The notes: a model not told the origin generated them from the letters alone. Positions 1-8,785 are shown, numbered from the stretch's first letter. The stretch is DNA of 64,000 nt from Pseudomonas sp. ML96 (GCF_000761545.1 NZ_JPMY01000046.1:195498-259497); one strand, 5' to 3'. Numbers and translations: made by a program.

Positions 1-738
1 GGATTCATGGCTGGGCTCATGCTGTTTCTCCCGCGCAGACTGTCTTGAGTTGTGGATACCGAGATAGAGGTAAAGGCAGACCAGTGCCGCGGCCAGGGCG
101 AACCACTGCACGGCGTAGCCGCTGTGTTTTTCCGGGCCCATGGCCACCAGCGGCCACTCGGCCTGGTAGGCGGCGGGGCCGGGTTCGAGGCGCACCTCGT
201 AGGCCATGCCACCGCGACCGAGCTGGCGCCATAGGCGCTCCGGCTCCACCGCGGTGATCAGCCGCGGCCAGTCGCCGCCGGCCGGATCGGCGCGCAGCTG
301 GAAGGCGTCGCCGAGCGGGACATGCACCCGCGCCAGCAGCTCCAGCGGTTGTTCGGGGGTGGTGAATTGCGGCGGTGTGCGCCGGTCCGGCCAGGGTAGC
401 CAGCCACGATTGACCAGCAGCCAGAGCCCGGAGGCCTGGTCGTAGAAAGGTTGCAGCAGCTCGACGCCGACCTGGCCGCCGCGCTGGCGGTTGTCCAGCA
501 GCAGGCTGTGGCGCTCGTCGAACTGGCCGCGCAGGCGGATGCGCAGATGGGCGAGGTCAGCGCGCCGTTCCAGCTCGCTCACGCTGATGGGTGCGGCATG
601 CTCGCGGGCGGCGAAGTCGGCGAGCAGCACGCGCTTCTCCTCGGCCCGCGACAGTTGCCAGAAGCCCAGGCCGAGCAACAGCGGCAGCAGCAGCGCCACC
701 GCGATGCTGGGCAACAGCCCTGGGCGAAAGCCGTTCAT
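1..738 (-). CDS. SURF1-family cytochrome oxidase assembly protein (3' end cut by window edge)
   Basis: SURF1 proteins are inner-membrane factors that help insert heme a into subunit I of aa3/caa3 cytochrome oxidases. The frame begins at an ATG at 738 (MNGFRPGLLPSIAVALLLPL) and stays open to base 1, giving at least 246 residues. Two membrane segments frame a periplasmic domain: residues about 8-27, ending in the GFWQLSRAEEKR motif, and a C-terminal GYAVQWFALAAALVCLYLYLG segment, which is the usual SURF1 plan. The frame runs past the second membrane segment, so only the cytoplasmic tail is probably missing. An ATG at 20 in another frame may start the next gene of the operon, which cannot be judged here. 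Location beside coxC/ctaG/coxA/coxB supports the call. Confidence 0.9.
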   Translation of the reverse strand, partial: MNGFRPGLLPSIAVALLLPLLLGLGFWQLSRAEEKRVLLADFAAREHAAPISVSELERRADLAHLRIRLRGQFDERHSLLLDNRQRGGQVGVELLQPFYDQASGLWLLVNRGWLPWPDRRTPPQFTTPEQPLELLARVHVPLGDAFQLRADPAGGDWPRLITAVEPERLWRQLGRGGMAYEVRLEPGPAAYQAEWPLVAMGPEKHSGYAVQWFALAAALVCLYLYLGIHNSRQSAREKQHEPSHES

Positions 739-814
739 GACCTTCCCCCGAAGGCCTGGGTGCGGCTGGCTATACTCGAACTGCACACCATCTCCCCCAT
801 CTCCGGAGTCACGC

Positions 815-1018
815 ATGCTCAAGGCCGCGATCATCCTCTTGCTGCTGGCCACCCTGGTCAGCCTGTTCAGTGGCCTGTTCTTCCTGGTCAAGGACGAGGG
901 CCGCGGCTCGCGGGTGGTCAATGCCCTGACCATCCGCGTGATCCTGGCCGCCTTGACCCTGGCCCTGGTGGCCTGGGGTTTCTACAGCGGCCAGTTGGTC
1001 TCTCACGTCACCTGGTGA
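815..1018 (+). CDS. DUF2909 twin-transmembrane protein
   Basis: This 67-residue protein consists of two hydrophobic helices (about residues 5-23 and 40-60) joined by a short charged loop, KDEGRGSR, and ends SHVTW. The pattern matches the DUF2909 family of small membrane proteins commonly found in Pseudomonas cytochrome oxidase loci. The ATG at 815 follows CCGGAG, a fair ribosome binding site. It is transcribed away from SURF1 and towards coxC, and its stop codon lies one base from the coxC stop. Its role is unknown; location suggests a link to oxidase assembly or stability, which is inference. Confidence 0.8.
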   Translation: MLKAAIILLLLATLVSLFSGLFFLVKDEGRGSRVVNALTIRVILAALTLALVAWGFYSGQLVSHVTW

Positions 1019-1019
1019 A

Positions 1020-1907
1020 TCACAGCACGTAGACGAAAACGAACAGGCCGATCCACACCACGTCGACGAAGTGCCAGTACCAGCTGGCCGCCTCGAAGCC
1101 GAAGTGGTGATCGGCGTCGAAGTGCCCGCGCAGGATGCGGATCAGCATGATCGAGAGGATCAGCGCACCGAGCGTCACGTGGGCGCCGTGGAAACCGGTA
1201 AGCATGAAGAAAGTCGCGCCGTAGATGCCCGAGCCGAGGGTCAGGCCCAGCTCATTGTAGGCATGCACGTATTCCTCGACCTGCAGGCACAGGAAGGCGA
1301 TGCCGAGCGCCACGGTCAGCGCCAGCCAGATCTTCAGCTGCTTGCGGTGGTTCTTCTTCAGCGCGTGGTGGGCGAAGGTCACGGTGAAGCTGGAGGTCAC
1401 CAGCAGGATGGTGTTGAGCAGCGGCAGCCCCCAGGCCGAGATCACCCCGCTGGGCGCCGGGTAGAGTTTCGGGTCCGGGTTGTTCAGCAGCGGCCAGGTG
1501 TACTCGAAGTTCGGCCACAGCATGTTGGCCACACCCTTGTCGCCCTCGCCACCGAGCCAGGGCCCGGCCCACATACGGACATAGAACAGGGCACCGAAGA
1601 AGGCGGCGAAGAACATCACCTCGGAGAAGATGAACCAGCTCATGCCCCAGCGGAACGAGCGATCCATCTGCGGGCTGTAAAGCCCTTCGCGGCTCTCCTT
1701 GATCACGTTGCCGAACCAGCCGAACAGCATGTAGGCGAGGATCAGACCGCCGACGAAGAAGATCAGCGGGCCGTTGGACTCGGCGCGGTCGGCCTTGAGG
1801 TCGTTGAACCAGGTGCCGACGCCGTAGACGGTGGTGAGCATGCCGATGGTGGCGATGATCGGCCACTTGCTCTGGGCGGGAACGTAGTAGTTCTCGTGAC
1901 TCGACAT
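1020..1907 (-). CDS. coxC: Cytochrome c oxidase subunit III
   Basis: Subunit III of the heme-copper oxidase, 295 residues. It is an integral membrane subunit without redox centres that stabilises subunit I and supports proton uptake. The sequence shows the family pattern of seven membrane helices and conserved stretches such as FHGAHVTLGALIL and the C-terminal HFVDVVWIGLFVFVYVL. It starts at ATG 1907 with AAGGAGAAC upstream, 13 bases after the ctaG stop, so it is the last gene of the coxB-coxA-ctaG-coxC operon. Length is normal for the bacterial form with a fused N-terminal helix pair. Nothing unusual was seen. Confidence 0.96.
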   Translation of the reverse strand: MSSHENYYVPAQSKWPIIATIGMLTTVYGVGTWFNDLKADRAESNGPLIFFVGGLILAYMLFGWFGNVIKESREGLYSPQMDRSFRWGMSWFIFSEVMFFAAFFGALFYVRMWAGPWLGGEGDKGVANMLWPNFEYTWPLLNNPDPKLYPAPSGVISAWGLPLLNTILLVTSSFTVTFAHHALKKNHRKQLKIWLALTVALGIAFLCLQVEEYVHAYNELGLTLGSGIYGATFFMLTGFHGAHVTLGALILSIMLIRILRGHFDADHHFGFEAASWYWHFVDVVWIGLFVFVYVL

Positions 1908-1920
1908 TTTCTTGTTCTCC

Positions 1921-2469
1921 TTATGGAGTCGTCTGCGCGACGGGTGGCTTACGCGCAGTGATATCGAACAGGGTGTAGGCCAGGGTCAGGTGCTTCACAT
2001 CCTTCGGCAGATCGCGATCGACGATGAAACGCACCGGCATCTCGATGCGCTCACCCGGCTGGAGCACCTGCTGGGTGAAGCAGAAGCACTCGGTCTTGTG
2101 GAAGAAGGCAGCGGCCTTGGACGGCGCCACGCTGGGAATGGCCTGGGCGGTCATCGGCTTGTCGGTGGGGTTGTGCGCCACGAACAGCATCTCGTTGCTC
2201 GCCCCGGCCACCACGGTCAGCTCATCCGCCTTGGGGTGGAACTCCCAAACCATGTCGGCGGAGTTGGTGGCAAGGAACTGCACGCGTACCTGGCGCGCCT
2301 CGTCCACCGCCTGCTGGCCCTGGTAGGCGCCGGCGGTCTTGCCGTTGATGCCGAAGGCCTGACACATCACGTCGTAGATCGGCACCAGGGCGAAGCCGAA
2401 GGCGAACATGCCGACCACCACCGCCAGCAGGCGAATGACCAGGCGGCGGTTGTCCAGGGCTTCGCTCAT
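1921..2469 (-). CDS. ctaG: Cytochrome c oxidase assembly protein CtaG/Cox11
   Basis: This copper chaperone delivers CuB to subunit I. It is 182 residues long with one N-terminal membrane anchor (about residues 12-30) and a periplasmic immunoglobulin-like domain. The copper-binding CFCF motif is at residues 128-131 in HKTECFCFTQQVL, and the Cys in IYDVMCQAFGING just after the anchor is also conserved. The gene sits 10 bases after coxA and 13 before coxC, all on the minus strand. Family and operon position agree. Confidence 0.95.
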   Translation of the reverse strand: MSEALDNRRLVIRLLAVVVGMFAFGFALVPIYDVMCQAFGINGKTAGAYQGQQAVDEARQVRVQFLATNSADMVWEFHPKADELTVVAGASNEMLFVAHNPTDKPMTAQAIPSVAPSKAAAFFHKTECFCFTQQVLQPGERIEMPVRFIVDRDLPKDVKHLTLAYTLFDITARKPPVAQTTP

Positions 2470-2479
2470 GGCCGCGCTC

Positions 2480-4081
2480 CTACTTCACTTCCGGCGGGGT
2501 GGTGAAGGTGTGGTAGGGCGCCGGCGACGGCACCGTCCACTCCAGCCCCTCGGCGCCATCCCAGGGCTTGGCCGGGGCCGGCTTGCCGCTGCGGATGCAC
2601 TTGATGACGATGAACAGGAAGAGGAACTGGGTGGCGCCGAAGGTGAAGGCGCCGATCGACGAGATCATGTTGAAGTCGGCGAACTGCAGGTTGTAGTCGG
2701 GAATCCGCCGCGGCATGCCGGCCAGGCCGACGAAGTGCATCGGGAAGAACGCCAGGTTCATGCCGATGAAGCTCATCCAGAAGTGCAGCTTGCCGAGGGT
2801 CTCGTCATACATGTGCCCGGTCCACTTCGGCAGCCAGTAGTAGGCCGAGGCGAAGATGCCGAAGATCGCGCCGGGCACCAGCACATAGTGGAAGTGCGCC
2901 ACCACGAAGTAGGTGTCGTGGTACTGGAAGTCCGCCGGGGCGATGGCCAGCATCAGCCCGGAGAAGCCGCCAATGGTGAACAGGATGACGAAGGCCACGG
3001 CGAACAGCATCGGCGTTTCGAAGGTCATCGAGCCCTGCCACATGGTGCTCACCCAGTTGAACACCTTCACCCCGGTGGGCACGGCGATCAGCATGGTGGC
3101 GTACATGAAGAACAGCTCGCCGGTCAGCGGGATGCCAACGGTGAACATGTGGTGCGCCCACACGATGAACGACAGGAAGGCGATCGAGGCAGTCGCGTAG
3201 ACCATCGAGGTGTAGCCGAACAGCGGCTTGCGCGCGAAGGCCGGGATGATCGAGCTGACGGCGCCGAACGCCGGCAGGATCATGATGTACACCTCGGGGT
3301 GGCCGAAGAACCAGAACACGTGCTGGAACAGCACCGGGTCACCGCCACCGGCAGCGCTGAAGAAGCTGGTGCCGAAGTGGATGTCCATCAGCATCATGGT
3401 CACGCAACCGGCCAGTACCGGCATCACCGCGATCAGCAGGAAGGCGGTGATCAGCCAGGTCCAGACGAACAGCGGCATCTTCATCAGGGTCATGCCGGGA
3501 GCGCGCAGGTTGAGGATGGTGGCGATCACGTTGATCGCGCCCATGATCGAACTGATGCCCATCAGGTGCACGGCGAAGATGAAGAAGGTCACCGACTCCG
3601 GCGCGTAGGTGGTCGACAGCGGCGCGTAGAAGGTCCAGCCGAAGTTCGGCCCGCCACCCTCGGTGAACAGGGTGCTGACCAGCAGGCCGAAGGCCGCCGG
3701 CAGCAGCCAGAAGCTGAAGTTGTTCATCCGCGGCAGGGCCATGTCCGGCGCGCCGACCATCAGCGGGATCATCCAGTTGGCCAGGCCGACGAAAGCCGGC
3801 ATCACCGCGCCGAACACCATGATCAGGCCGTGCATGGTGGTCATCTGGTTGAAGAACGCCGGCTCGACGATCTGCAGCCCCGGCTGGAACAGTTCGGCGC
3901 GGATCACCATGGCCATGGACCCGCCGAGCAGGAACATGGCGAAGCTGAACCACAGGTACATCGTGCCGATGTCCTTGTGGTTGGTGGTCAATACCCAGCG
4001 CATCAGGCCCTTGGCCGGGCCGTGGTGGTGGTCATGCCCGGCATGACCATGCTCTTTGTGAGAGTCGATCACAGCACTCAT
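2480..4081 (-). CDS. coxA: Cytochrome c oxidase subunit I
   Basis: Catalytic subunit carrying low-spin heme a and the heme a3-CuB centre that reduces oxygen and pumps protons. The 533-residue protein keeps the GHPEVYIMILPAFG segment (CuB histidine cross-linked to tyrosine), the AHHMFTVG histidine pair and AHFHYVLVPGAIFG, which carries the heme ligands. The start is ATG 4081 (MSAVIDSHKEHGH), preceded by AGGAGAAGTGAC. An in-frame ATG at 4111 would lie inside coxB and lacks comparable support. The N-terminus has a histidine-rich stretch, HGHAGHDHHHG, seen in some proteobacterial CoxA proteins. The coxB stop is one base upstream, so the two are probably translationally coupled. Confidence 0.97.
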   Translation of the reverse strand: MSAVIDSHKEHGHAGHDHHHGPAKGLMRWVLTTNHKDIGTMYLWFSFAMFLLGGSMAMVIRAELFQPGLQIVEPAFFNQMTTMHGLIMVFGAVMPAFVGLANWMIPLMVGAPDMALPRMNNFSFWLLPAAFGLLVSTLFTEGGGPNFGWTFYAPLSTTYAPESVTFFIFAVHLMGISSIMGAINVIATILNLRAPGMTLMKMPLFVWTWLITAFLLIAVMPVLAGCVTMMLMDIHFGTSFFSAAGGGDPVLFQHVFWFFGHPEVYIMILPAFGAVSSIIPAFARKPLFGYTSMVYATASIAFLSFIVWAHHMFTVGIPLTGELFFMYATMLIAVPTGVKVFNWVSTMWQGSMTFETPMLFAVAFVILFTIGGFSGLMLAIAPADFQYHDTYFVVAHFHYVLVPGAIFGIFASAYYWLPKWTGHMYDETLGKLHFWMSFIGMNLAFFPMHFVGLAGMPRRIPDYNLQFADFNMISSIGAFTFGATQFLFLFIVIKCIRSGKPAPAKPWDGAEGLEWTVPSPAPYHTFTTPPEVK

Positions 4082-4082
4082 G

Positions 4083-5210
4083 TCACTTCTCCTCGGCCTG
4101 CTTGAGCTCAAGCACTTCTTTCGGGGTCACCATGTCTCCGGTGTTGTTGCCCCAGGCGTTGCGCTCGTAGGTGATGACGGCGGCGATATCCACTTCCGAC
4201 AGCTGCTTGCCGAACGCGGCCATGGCCGTGCCCTGCTTGCCGTGGAAGACGATGTCGAGGTGACCTTTCTTCGGCCCGGTAGCGATCTTCGAGCCCTTGA
4301 GTGCCGGGAACATCGGCGGCAGGCCCTGGCCCTCGGCCTGGTGACAGGAGGCGCAGTTGGTGTGGTAGACCTTGTCGCCACGCTCGACCAGCTCCTGCAG
4401 CGTCCACTCCTTACTGGTCAGCTCCTTGAGCTTGGCCGCCTGCTCTTTACGCTCGGCCAGCCACTTGGCGAAGTCTTCCTTGCTCTTGGCTTCCACCACC
4501 ACCGGCATGAAGCCGTGGTCCTTGCCGCACAGCTCGGTGCACTGGCCGCGGTAGATGCCGGGCTCCTCGATGCGCGTCCAGGATTCGTTGACGAAGCCGG
4601 GGATGGCGTCCTTCTTCACCGCCAGGGCCGGGACCCACCAGGAGTGGATCACATCGGCGGCGGTGATCAGGAAGCGCACCTTGGTGCCTACCGGCACCAC
4701 GAGTGGCTCGTCGACCTCGAGCAGGTAGTGCTCGTCCTTCTCGGCCTTGTTGTAGATCTGGTCGGAAGGCGTAGCCAGGTTGCTGAAATACTCGACGTCC
4801 TGGCCCAGATATTTGTAGTGCCATTTCCACTGATAGCCGGTGACCTGGATGTCCAGCTCGGACTCCGAGGTGTCGTACAGGTCGATCAGGGTCTTGGTGG
4901 CCGGCACGGCCATCGCCACCAGGATGACGAAGGGCACGACGGTCCAGAGGATCTCGACCGTGGTGCTCTCATGGAAGTGTGCTGGTTGCTGGCCGGTGGA
5001 GCGGCGGTGGATCAGCATCGACCAAAACATCACCCCAAAGACCACTACGCCGATCACGACGCAGATCCAGAAGATGATCATGTGCAGGTCGAAGACGGTG
5101 CGGCTGACCTCGGTGACGCCGGGAGCCATGTTCACCGTCCAGGCGGCATGTGCCGAGCCGAACGCAAGCCACAGCAACAGGCCCATCCAGACGCGTGGAT
5201 GTCGCATCAT
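4083..5210 (-). CDS. coxB: Cytochrome c oxidase subunit II with fused cytochrome c domain
   Basis: Electron-entry subunit. The chosen start at 5210 gives 375 residues: a signal-like helix (about 8-22), two membrane helices, the cupredoxin domain with the CuA ligands H189, C224, E226, C228, H232 and M235 (QCTELCGKDHGFM), and then a C-terminal cytochrome c domain with CASCH heme attachment at residues 286-290. The fusion marks a caa3-type enzyme that can take electrons through its own heme c. GAGGGG nine bases upstream supports ATG 5210; the adjacent ATG 5207 is possible. It is the first gene of the cox operon. Confidence 0.96.
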   Translation of the reverse strand: MMRHPRVWMGLLLWLAFGSAHAAWTVNMAPGVTEVSRTVFDLHMIIFWICVVIGVVVFGVMFWSMLIHRRSTGQQPAHFHESTTVEILWTVVPFVILVAMAVPATKTLIDLYDTSESELDIQVTGYQWKWHYKYLGQDVEYFSNLATPSDQIYNKAEKDEHYLLEVDEPLVVPVGTKVRFLITAADVIHSWWVPALAVKKDAIPGFVNESWTRIEEPGIYRGQCTELCGKDHGFMPVVVEAKSKEDFAKWLAERKEQAAKLKELTSKEWTLQELVERGDKVYHTNCASCHQAEGQGLPPMFPALKGSKIATGPKKGHLDIVFHGKQGTAMAAFGKQLSEVDIAAVITYERNAWGNNTGDMVTPKEVLELKQAEEK

Positions 5211-5586
5211 TGCGGGGTTCCCCTCGTTGTTCTTGTTATCCCGCCGGCTAAGCCTGCGGCAAAGGGATCGACTGCCGATACTGCTGGCATACATCCGTCG
5301 AAACCTCTCCGTGCCGAAGCCCGTCCGGTTCCATCAGGTTCACGCCTTGCGAGTTCGAGTATAGACAGCGACTGCGACAGCACAACGCAGTCAGAAAATT
5401 AACGCCTGATTTCTGTGAGAGTCGCGTGGCCCTAGGGCTGCGCGAGATAGGTCGCGAATGCTCTGCGCTGCATATAGCGCTGATTTATAACCATGAAATA
5501 ATTATGACAATCCGATCTTAGCCATCGCCTCGGTCCGGCTAAGGTGAGTGCTTGTTTTCCATTTCATGTCCCTACCCGGAGTCGTC
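5211..5586. promoter_or_regulatory. 376-base divergent intergenic region between coxB and the PA0104-like gene
   Basis: No convincing gene is present. The stretch nearest the plus-strand gene is AT-rich (about 5480-5520), unlike its surroundings, and suits a promoter. Two inverted repeats are visible: GCGCT at 5465-5469 with AGCGC at 5476-5480, and CTTAGCC at 5517-5523 with GGCTAAG at 5537-5543. They could be operators or a leader stem. I could not match them to a known regulator, and no good FNR/Anr site was seen. The coxB promoter should lie here on the minus strand. Confidence 0.4.
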
Positions 5587-6234
5587 ATGAATACCCCCGC
5601 ACTGCGCGAACTGATCCAGCGTGCCCTCGACCATGAAGCGACCAGCAACAACCTGGCCCGCCAGCTCGATGCCCAGCTCGACCGTCTGCACCCGACCATC
5701 CAGTTGCCGTCCGATGACACCAGCGGCGCGCTGCAGCGCTTCGTCGCCGCCTATGTCGAGCAGGTGCCGGACGTGCTGGACGCGGCCAACGCGGTGGCGC
5801 GCGAGGCCGGTATCGAAGGCCAGGTGAAACCGGTGCTGAAACTGGCCGAGCAGTTCTTCCTCAGCCCGCCGAGCATCATGGAAGGCCATCAGGGCCTGGA
5901 CGCCCTGCTGGACGAGGCCTACCTCGCCCATCGCCTGGTCGAGGAAGTGAATGACCGCTACATCGTCCACCTCGGCCAGCCGCTGATCCCGCTGGATACC
6001 ACGGTGGCCAACGTCATCGCCCACCAGCTGATCGGCGAGCCCTTCGCCAACCAGCTGGACGAAGCCGTGCACCACGCCGTCGAGGAGATGCTCGACGCCA
6101 GTGTGTTCCAGCAGGACTCGGTGCAGGAATACCGCGCCCGCCTGAGCAGCCCACAGACCCTGGCCGCCTGGCAGAACTGGCCGTGCCTGTCACGCCAGCT
6201 GGGTGTGGAGCTGGGCCTGCCGGTCGGCGCCTGA
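5587..6234 (+). CDS. Conserved hypothetical protein beside the cox operon (PA0104-like)
   Basis: A 215-residue protein of unknown function. It is predicted soluble and largely helical, with no signal peptide, membrane segment or metal motif that I can see. ATG 5587 follows CGGAGTCGTC; upstream in-frame starts at 5548 and 5566 have weaker sites. The gene runs away from coxB and is followed by a strong hairpin terminator, so it is probably a single transcription unit. A gene of similar position and size (PA0104) precedes coxB in P. aeruginosa, but I make no functional claim from that. Confidence 0.75.
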   Translation: MNTPALRELIQRALDHEATSNNLARQLDAQLDRLHPTIQLPSDDTSGALQRFVAAYVEQVPDVLDAANAVAREAGIEGQVKPVLKLAEQFFLSPPSIMEGHQGLDALLDEAYLAHRLVEEVNDRYIVHLGQPLIPLDTTVANVIAHQLIGEPFANQLDEAVHHAVEEMLDASVFQQDSVQEYRARLSSPQTLAAWQNWPCLSRQLGVELGLPVGA

Positions 6235-6249
6235 GCCGCCCAGATGCAA

Positions 6250-6279
6250 CAAGGCCCGCGATTGCGGGCCTTGTCGTTT
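6250..6279 (+). terminator. Intrinsic terminator
   Basis: A perfect 10-bp stem (CAAGGCCCGC at 6250-6259 with GCGGGCCTTG at 6264-6273, loop GATT) followed by TCGTTT. It ends the plus-strand hypothetical gene. It touches the stop codon of the convergent carbonic anhydrase gene and may also act on that transcript, although there is no T-tract on that side. Confidence 0.8.
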
Positions 6280-7003
6280 ACTGGGACTGGTAACGCGCCT
6301 TGGGCGTGGCCATCGGCACCACCTCGCCGTCCAGCGGCAGGAAGCTCCCGCTCTCGGCGTCGTAGGCGCGGATCGCGCTGGTCTCGATGTCGTAGACCCA
6401 GCCATGGATGAATAGCTGGCCGCTGGCCACGCGCGCCGCCACCGACGGGTGGGTGCACAGGTGGTTGAGCTGGGCTACCACGTTCTCCTCGGTGAGGATG
6501 CCCAGCCTGTCGTGGCCTTCGCAGCCGCAGTTGGCCTCGACCACCTTGAGCGCCACTTCGCTGTGGCGCAGCCAGGCCTTCACCGTCGGCATGCTTTCCA
6601 GGGTCTCGGGAGCCAGTACCGCTTTCATCGCGCCGCAATCGGAGTGGCCGCAGACGATGATGTGCTGCACGCCCAGGGCCAGCACCGCATATTCGATGGC
6701 GGTGGAGACGCCGCCCATCATCTGCCCGTAGGCCGGCACCACGTTACCGACGTTGCGGCTGACGAACAGGTCGCCCGGGGCGCTCTGGGTGATCAGCTCG
6801 GGAACGATGCGCGAGTCGGCGCAAGTGATGAACATGGCACGCGGGTTCTGCGCGGTGGCCAACGCCTTGAACAGTTCCTCCTGCTGCGGGAAGACCTCGT
6901 TACGGAAGCGTTTGAAGCCACCGACGATGGCGTTCAGCGCCTCCTCGGCGCTCTCCGGCGCGGTACGCGCCTGCAGGGGAATGGCGTTGTGCTTGTAGGG
7001 CAT
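6278..7003 (-). CDS. Beta-class carbonic anhydrase
   Basis: Interconverts CO2 and bicarbonate in the cytoplasm. The 241-residue sequence carries the beta-class zinc site: C61 and D63 in TCADSRIVPE, and H120 and C123 in CGHSDCGAMK. RNVGNVVP and GGVSTAIEYAV are also conserved. ATG 7003 is preceded by a GAGGTG-type site. Length and motifs are ordinary. In P. aeruginosa a SulP transporter gene lies between the corresponding carbonic anhydrase and PA0104; here the two genes are direct convergent neighbours. Confidence 0.95.
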   Translation of the reverse strand: MPYKHNAIPLQARTAPESAEEALNAIVGGFKRFRNEVFPQQEELFKALATAQNPRAMFITCADSRIVPELITQSAPGDLFVSRNVGNVVPAYGQMMGGVSTAIEYAVLALGVQHIIVCGHSDCGAMKAVLAPETLESMPTVKAWLRHSEVALKVVEANCGCEGHDRLGILTEENVVAQLNHLCTHPSVAARVASGQLFIHGWVYDIETSAIRAYDAESGSFLPLDGEVVPMATPKARYQSQ

Positions 7004-7100
7004 GGCGTCTCACCTCGTGCTGGACCGGCGCGCTATCGCGCGGTGCGGATTATCGACCTGGCATGCGGACAGTTGCCAGCCCCAGCGAGTCACAATTCGT

Positions 7101-8162
7101 TTACAGCAATTTCAGTTGCTGGCCCGGCGGAGCGAACTGGCTGCAGTCGAGGTTGAAGCCATCGCGATGGTTCAGCCCCAGGCGCTTGCGCGCCAGCGTG
7201 AAGCGCTGCGCGAGCAGGTCGGCAAAGGCGCCTTCACCGCGCATGCGGCTGCCGAAGCGGCTGTCGTAGTTCTTGCCGCCGCGCGACTGGCGGATCAGGC
7301 TCATCACGTGCTCGGCGCGCTCGGGGAAGTGGCTGCGCAGCCATTCCTCGAACAGCTCGGCGATTTCCAGCGGCAGGCGCAGCAGCACGTAGCCGGCCGA
7401 GCGCGCGCCGGCGTCGCGGGCGGCCTCGAGAATCCGCTCCAGCTCCATGTCGTTGATCATCGGGATGATCGGTGCGACCAGCGCGGTGACCGGCACCCCG
7501 GCCTCGTGCAGGCGCTGCATGGCGCGCAGCCGCGCACCCGGCGAGGCCGCGCGCGGCTCCATGATGCGTTTCAGCTCGTCGTCCAGGGTGGTCAGGCTGA
7601 ACGCCACGCTGACCAGGCGACGGCTGGCCAGTTCCTGCAGCAGGTCGAGGTCGCGCAGGATCAGCGAGCTTTTGGTGATGATGTGCAGCGGATGGCGGAA
7701 GCGCAGGAGGATCTCCAGCGCCTGGCGGGTCAGGCGCTGCTCGCGCTCGATCGGCTGGTAGGCATCGGTGTTGATGCCCAGGGCGATCGGCTGCGGCGTG
7801 TAGCCCGGCTTGCTCAGCTCTTCTTCGAGGCGCTCGGCCAGGTTGGTCTTGGCGATCAGCCGGGTCTCGAAGTCGATGCCCGGCGACAGGTCCCAGTAGG
7901 CATGGCTGGGCCGGGCGAAGCAGTAGATGCAGCCATGCTCGCAGCCTCGGTAGGGGTTCACCGAGCGGTCGAAGCCGACATCCGGCGAGTTGTTGCGGGT
8001 GATCACCGACTTGGCTCGCTCGACGCGCACCTCGGTGGCCCGGCACGGCGGCGTCTCGTCCTGGAACCAGCCGTCGTCCTCGGCCTGGCTGCGGGTCGGG
8101 GCAAAGCGGTTGTGCGGATTGCTGGCGGTACCGCGGCCACGGGGTGGCAGGGTGAGGGACAT
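7101..8162 (-). CDS. PA0069-family radical SAM protein (spore-photoproduct-lyase-like)
   Basis: A 353-residue radical S-adenosylmethionine enzyme. C74, C78 and C81 in YRGCEHGCIYCFARPSHAYW form the CxxxCxxC cluster motif for a 4Fe-4S centre. The rest resembles the PA0069/Rv2578c family, which is related to spore photoproduct lyase; the reaction is not established, though a DNA-repair role is often suspected. ATG 8162 has GGAG at eight bases' spacing; an upstream in-frame ATG at 8189 lies inside the LexA box and is less likely. The LexA site directly upstream implies induction by DNA damage. Confidence 0.88.
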   Translation of the reverse strand: MSLTLPPRGRGTASNPHNRFAPTRSQAEDDGWFQDETPPCRATEVRVERAKSVITRNNSPDVGFDRSVNPYRGCEHGCIYCFARPSHAYWDLSPGIDFETRLIAKTNLAERLEEELSKPGYTPQPIALGINTDAYQPIEREQRLTRQALEILLRFRHPLHIITKSSLILRDLDLLQELASRRLVSVAFSLTTLDDELKRIMEPRAASPGARLRAMQRLHEAGVPVTALVAPIIPMINDMELERILEAARDAGARSAGYVLLRLPLEIAELFEEWLRSHFPERAEHVMSLIRQSRGGKNYDSRFGSRMRGEGAFADLLAQRFTLARKRLGLNHRDGFNLDCSQFAPPGQQLKLL

Positions 8163-8177
8163 GGGCAAGGCTCCAGA

Positions 8178-8197
8178 TACTGTATGCATGAACAGTA
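8178..8197. promoter_or_regulatory. LexA (SOS) box upstream of the radical SAM gene
   Basis: The sequence TACTGTATGCATGAACAGTA has the CTG-N10-CAG core and matches 16 of 20 bases of the gammaproteobacterial LexA consensus TACTGTATATATATACAGTA. It lies 16 bases upstream of the chosen ATG of the radical SAM gene, where LexA would block transcription or initiation. It is also about 30 bases beyond the end of the next upstream gene, so that gene is unlikely to be its target. Confidence 0.88.
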
Positions 8198-8227
8198 TTT
8201 GGATTTACTCCCACATACCAGCGCTGC

Positions 8228-8734
8228 CTATTCCTCTTCGACCGGCGGCGCCGGCGTGAAGGGCTCGATCACGTACTCGCGGCCATGCCGGCGACAGTCT
8301 TCCAGGGTGCCCTCAGCGCCGCGTCGAGTGACCAGAAAGGTGCTACCGCCGACATCGTCGGCGTCGATCACGCCGGTCTCCAGGTCGATGCCATCGCTCA
8401 CCACCGCCGACAGGAAGTCTGCGGACCAATCCGCCTCGCCGTGCCAGCGCAGGATCATCCGCCCTTCGCGCCAGTGCACCGAGACGAACTCGAGGCCATG
8501 GGGCCAGCGATAGCCCAGCAGGCAGAAATGGTTGGTCCTAGTGTGCGCGCCCTGGTACGCCAGCAGCAGGCGCAGCTGCGCCTCGGGCTGGCGATAACGG
8601 GTCTCGTAAGCCGGATCGAAGCGCGCATTCATGCCGGCGTAGATCGACGGGCCGAAATCCTCGGCCCAAGTGCTCAGCGACATCGAGAGCAGCAGCGCGC
8701 CGCACAGTCCCCGCCATGCAAATCCCTTCATCAT
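8228..8734 (-). CDS. Hypothetical secreted protein
   Basis: A 168-residue protein of unknown function with a clear signal peptide (MMKGFAWRGLCGALLLSMSLSTWA, cleavage after about residue 24). The mature part is acidic at its C-terminus (PPVEEE) and has two cysteines, in NHFCLLGYRW and LEDCRRHG, which could form a disulfide in the periplasm. GGGGAG lies six bases before ATG 8734 and nine before the adjacent ATG 8731, so either is possible. It may be cotranscribed with the SBF transporter 51 bases upstream. I do not recognise the family. Confidence 0.7.
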   Translation of the reverse strand: MMKGFAWRGLCGALLLSMSLSTWAEDFGPSIYAGMNARFDPAYETRYRQPEAQLRLLLAYQGAHTRTNHFCLLGYRWPHGLEFVSVHWREGRMILRWHGEADWSADFLSAVVSDGIDLETGVIDADDVGGSTFLVTRRGAEGTLEDCRRHGREYVIEPFTPAPPVEEE

Positions 8735-8785
8735 CCCTGACTCCCCGAGTGCCGCCGGCACGGTAGCGCAGCGGCGCCGGGCGGG

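Noticed and set aside
5295..5547. An N-terminal extension of coxB or a small gene in the coxB upstream region
   Set aside because: The in-frame extension of coxB upstream of 5210 is basic and precedes the true signal helix, with no ribosome site at its start; no other frame looks coding.
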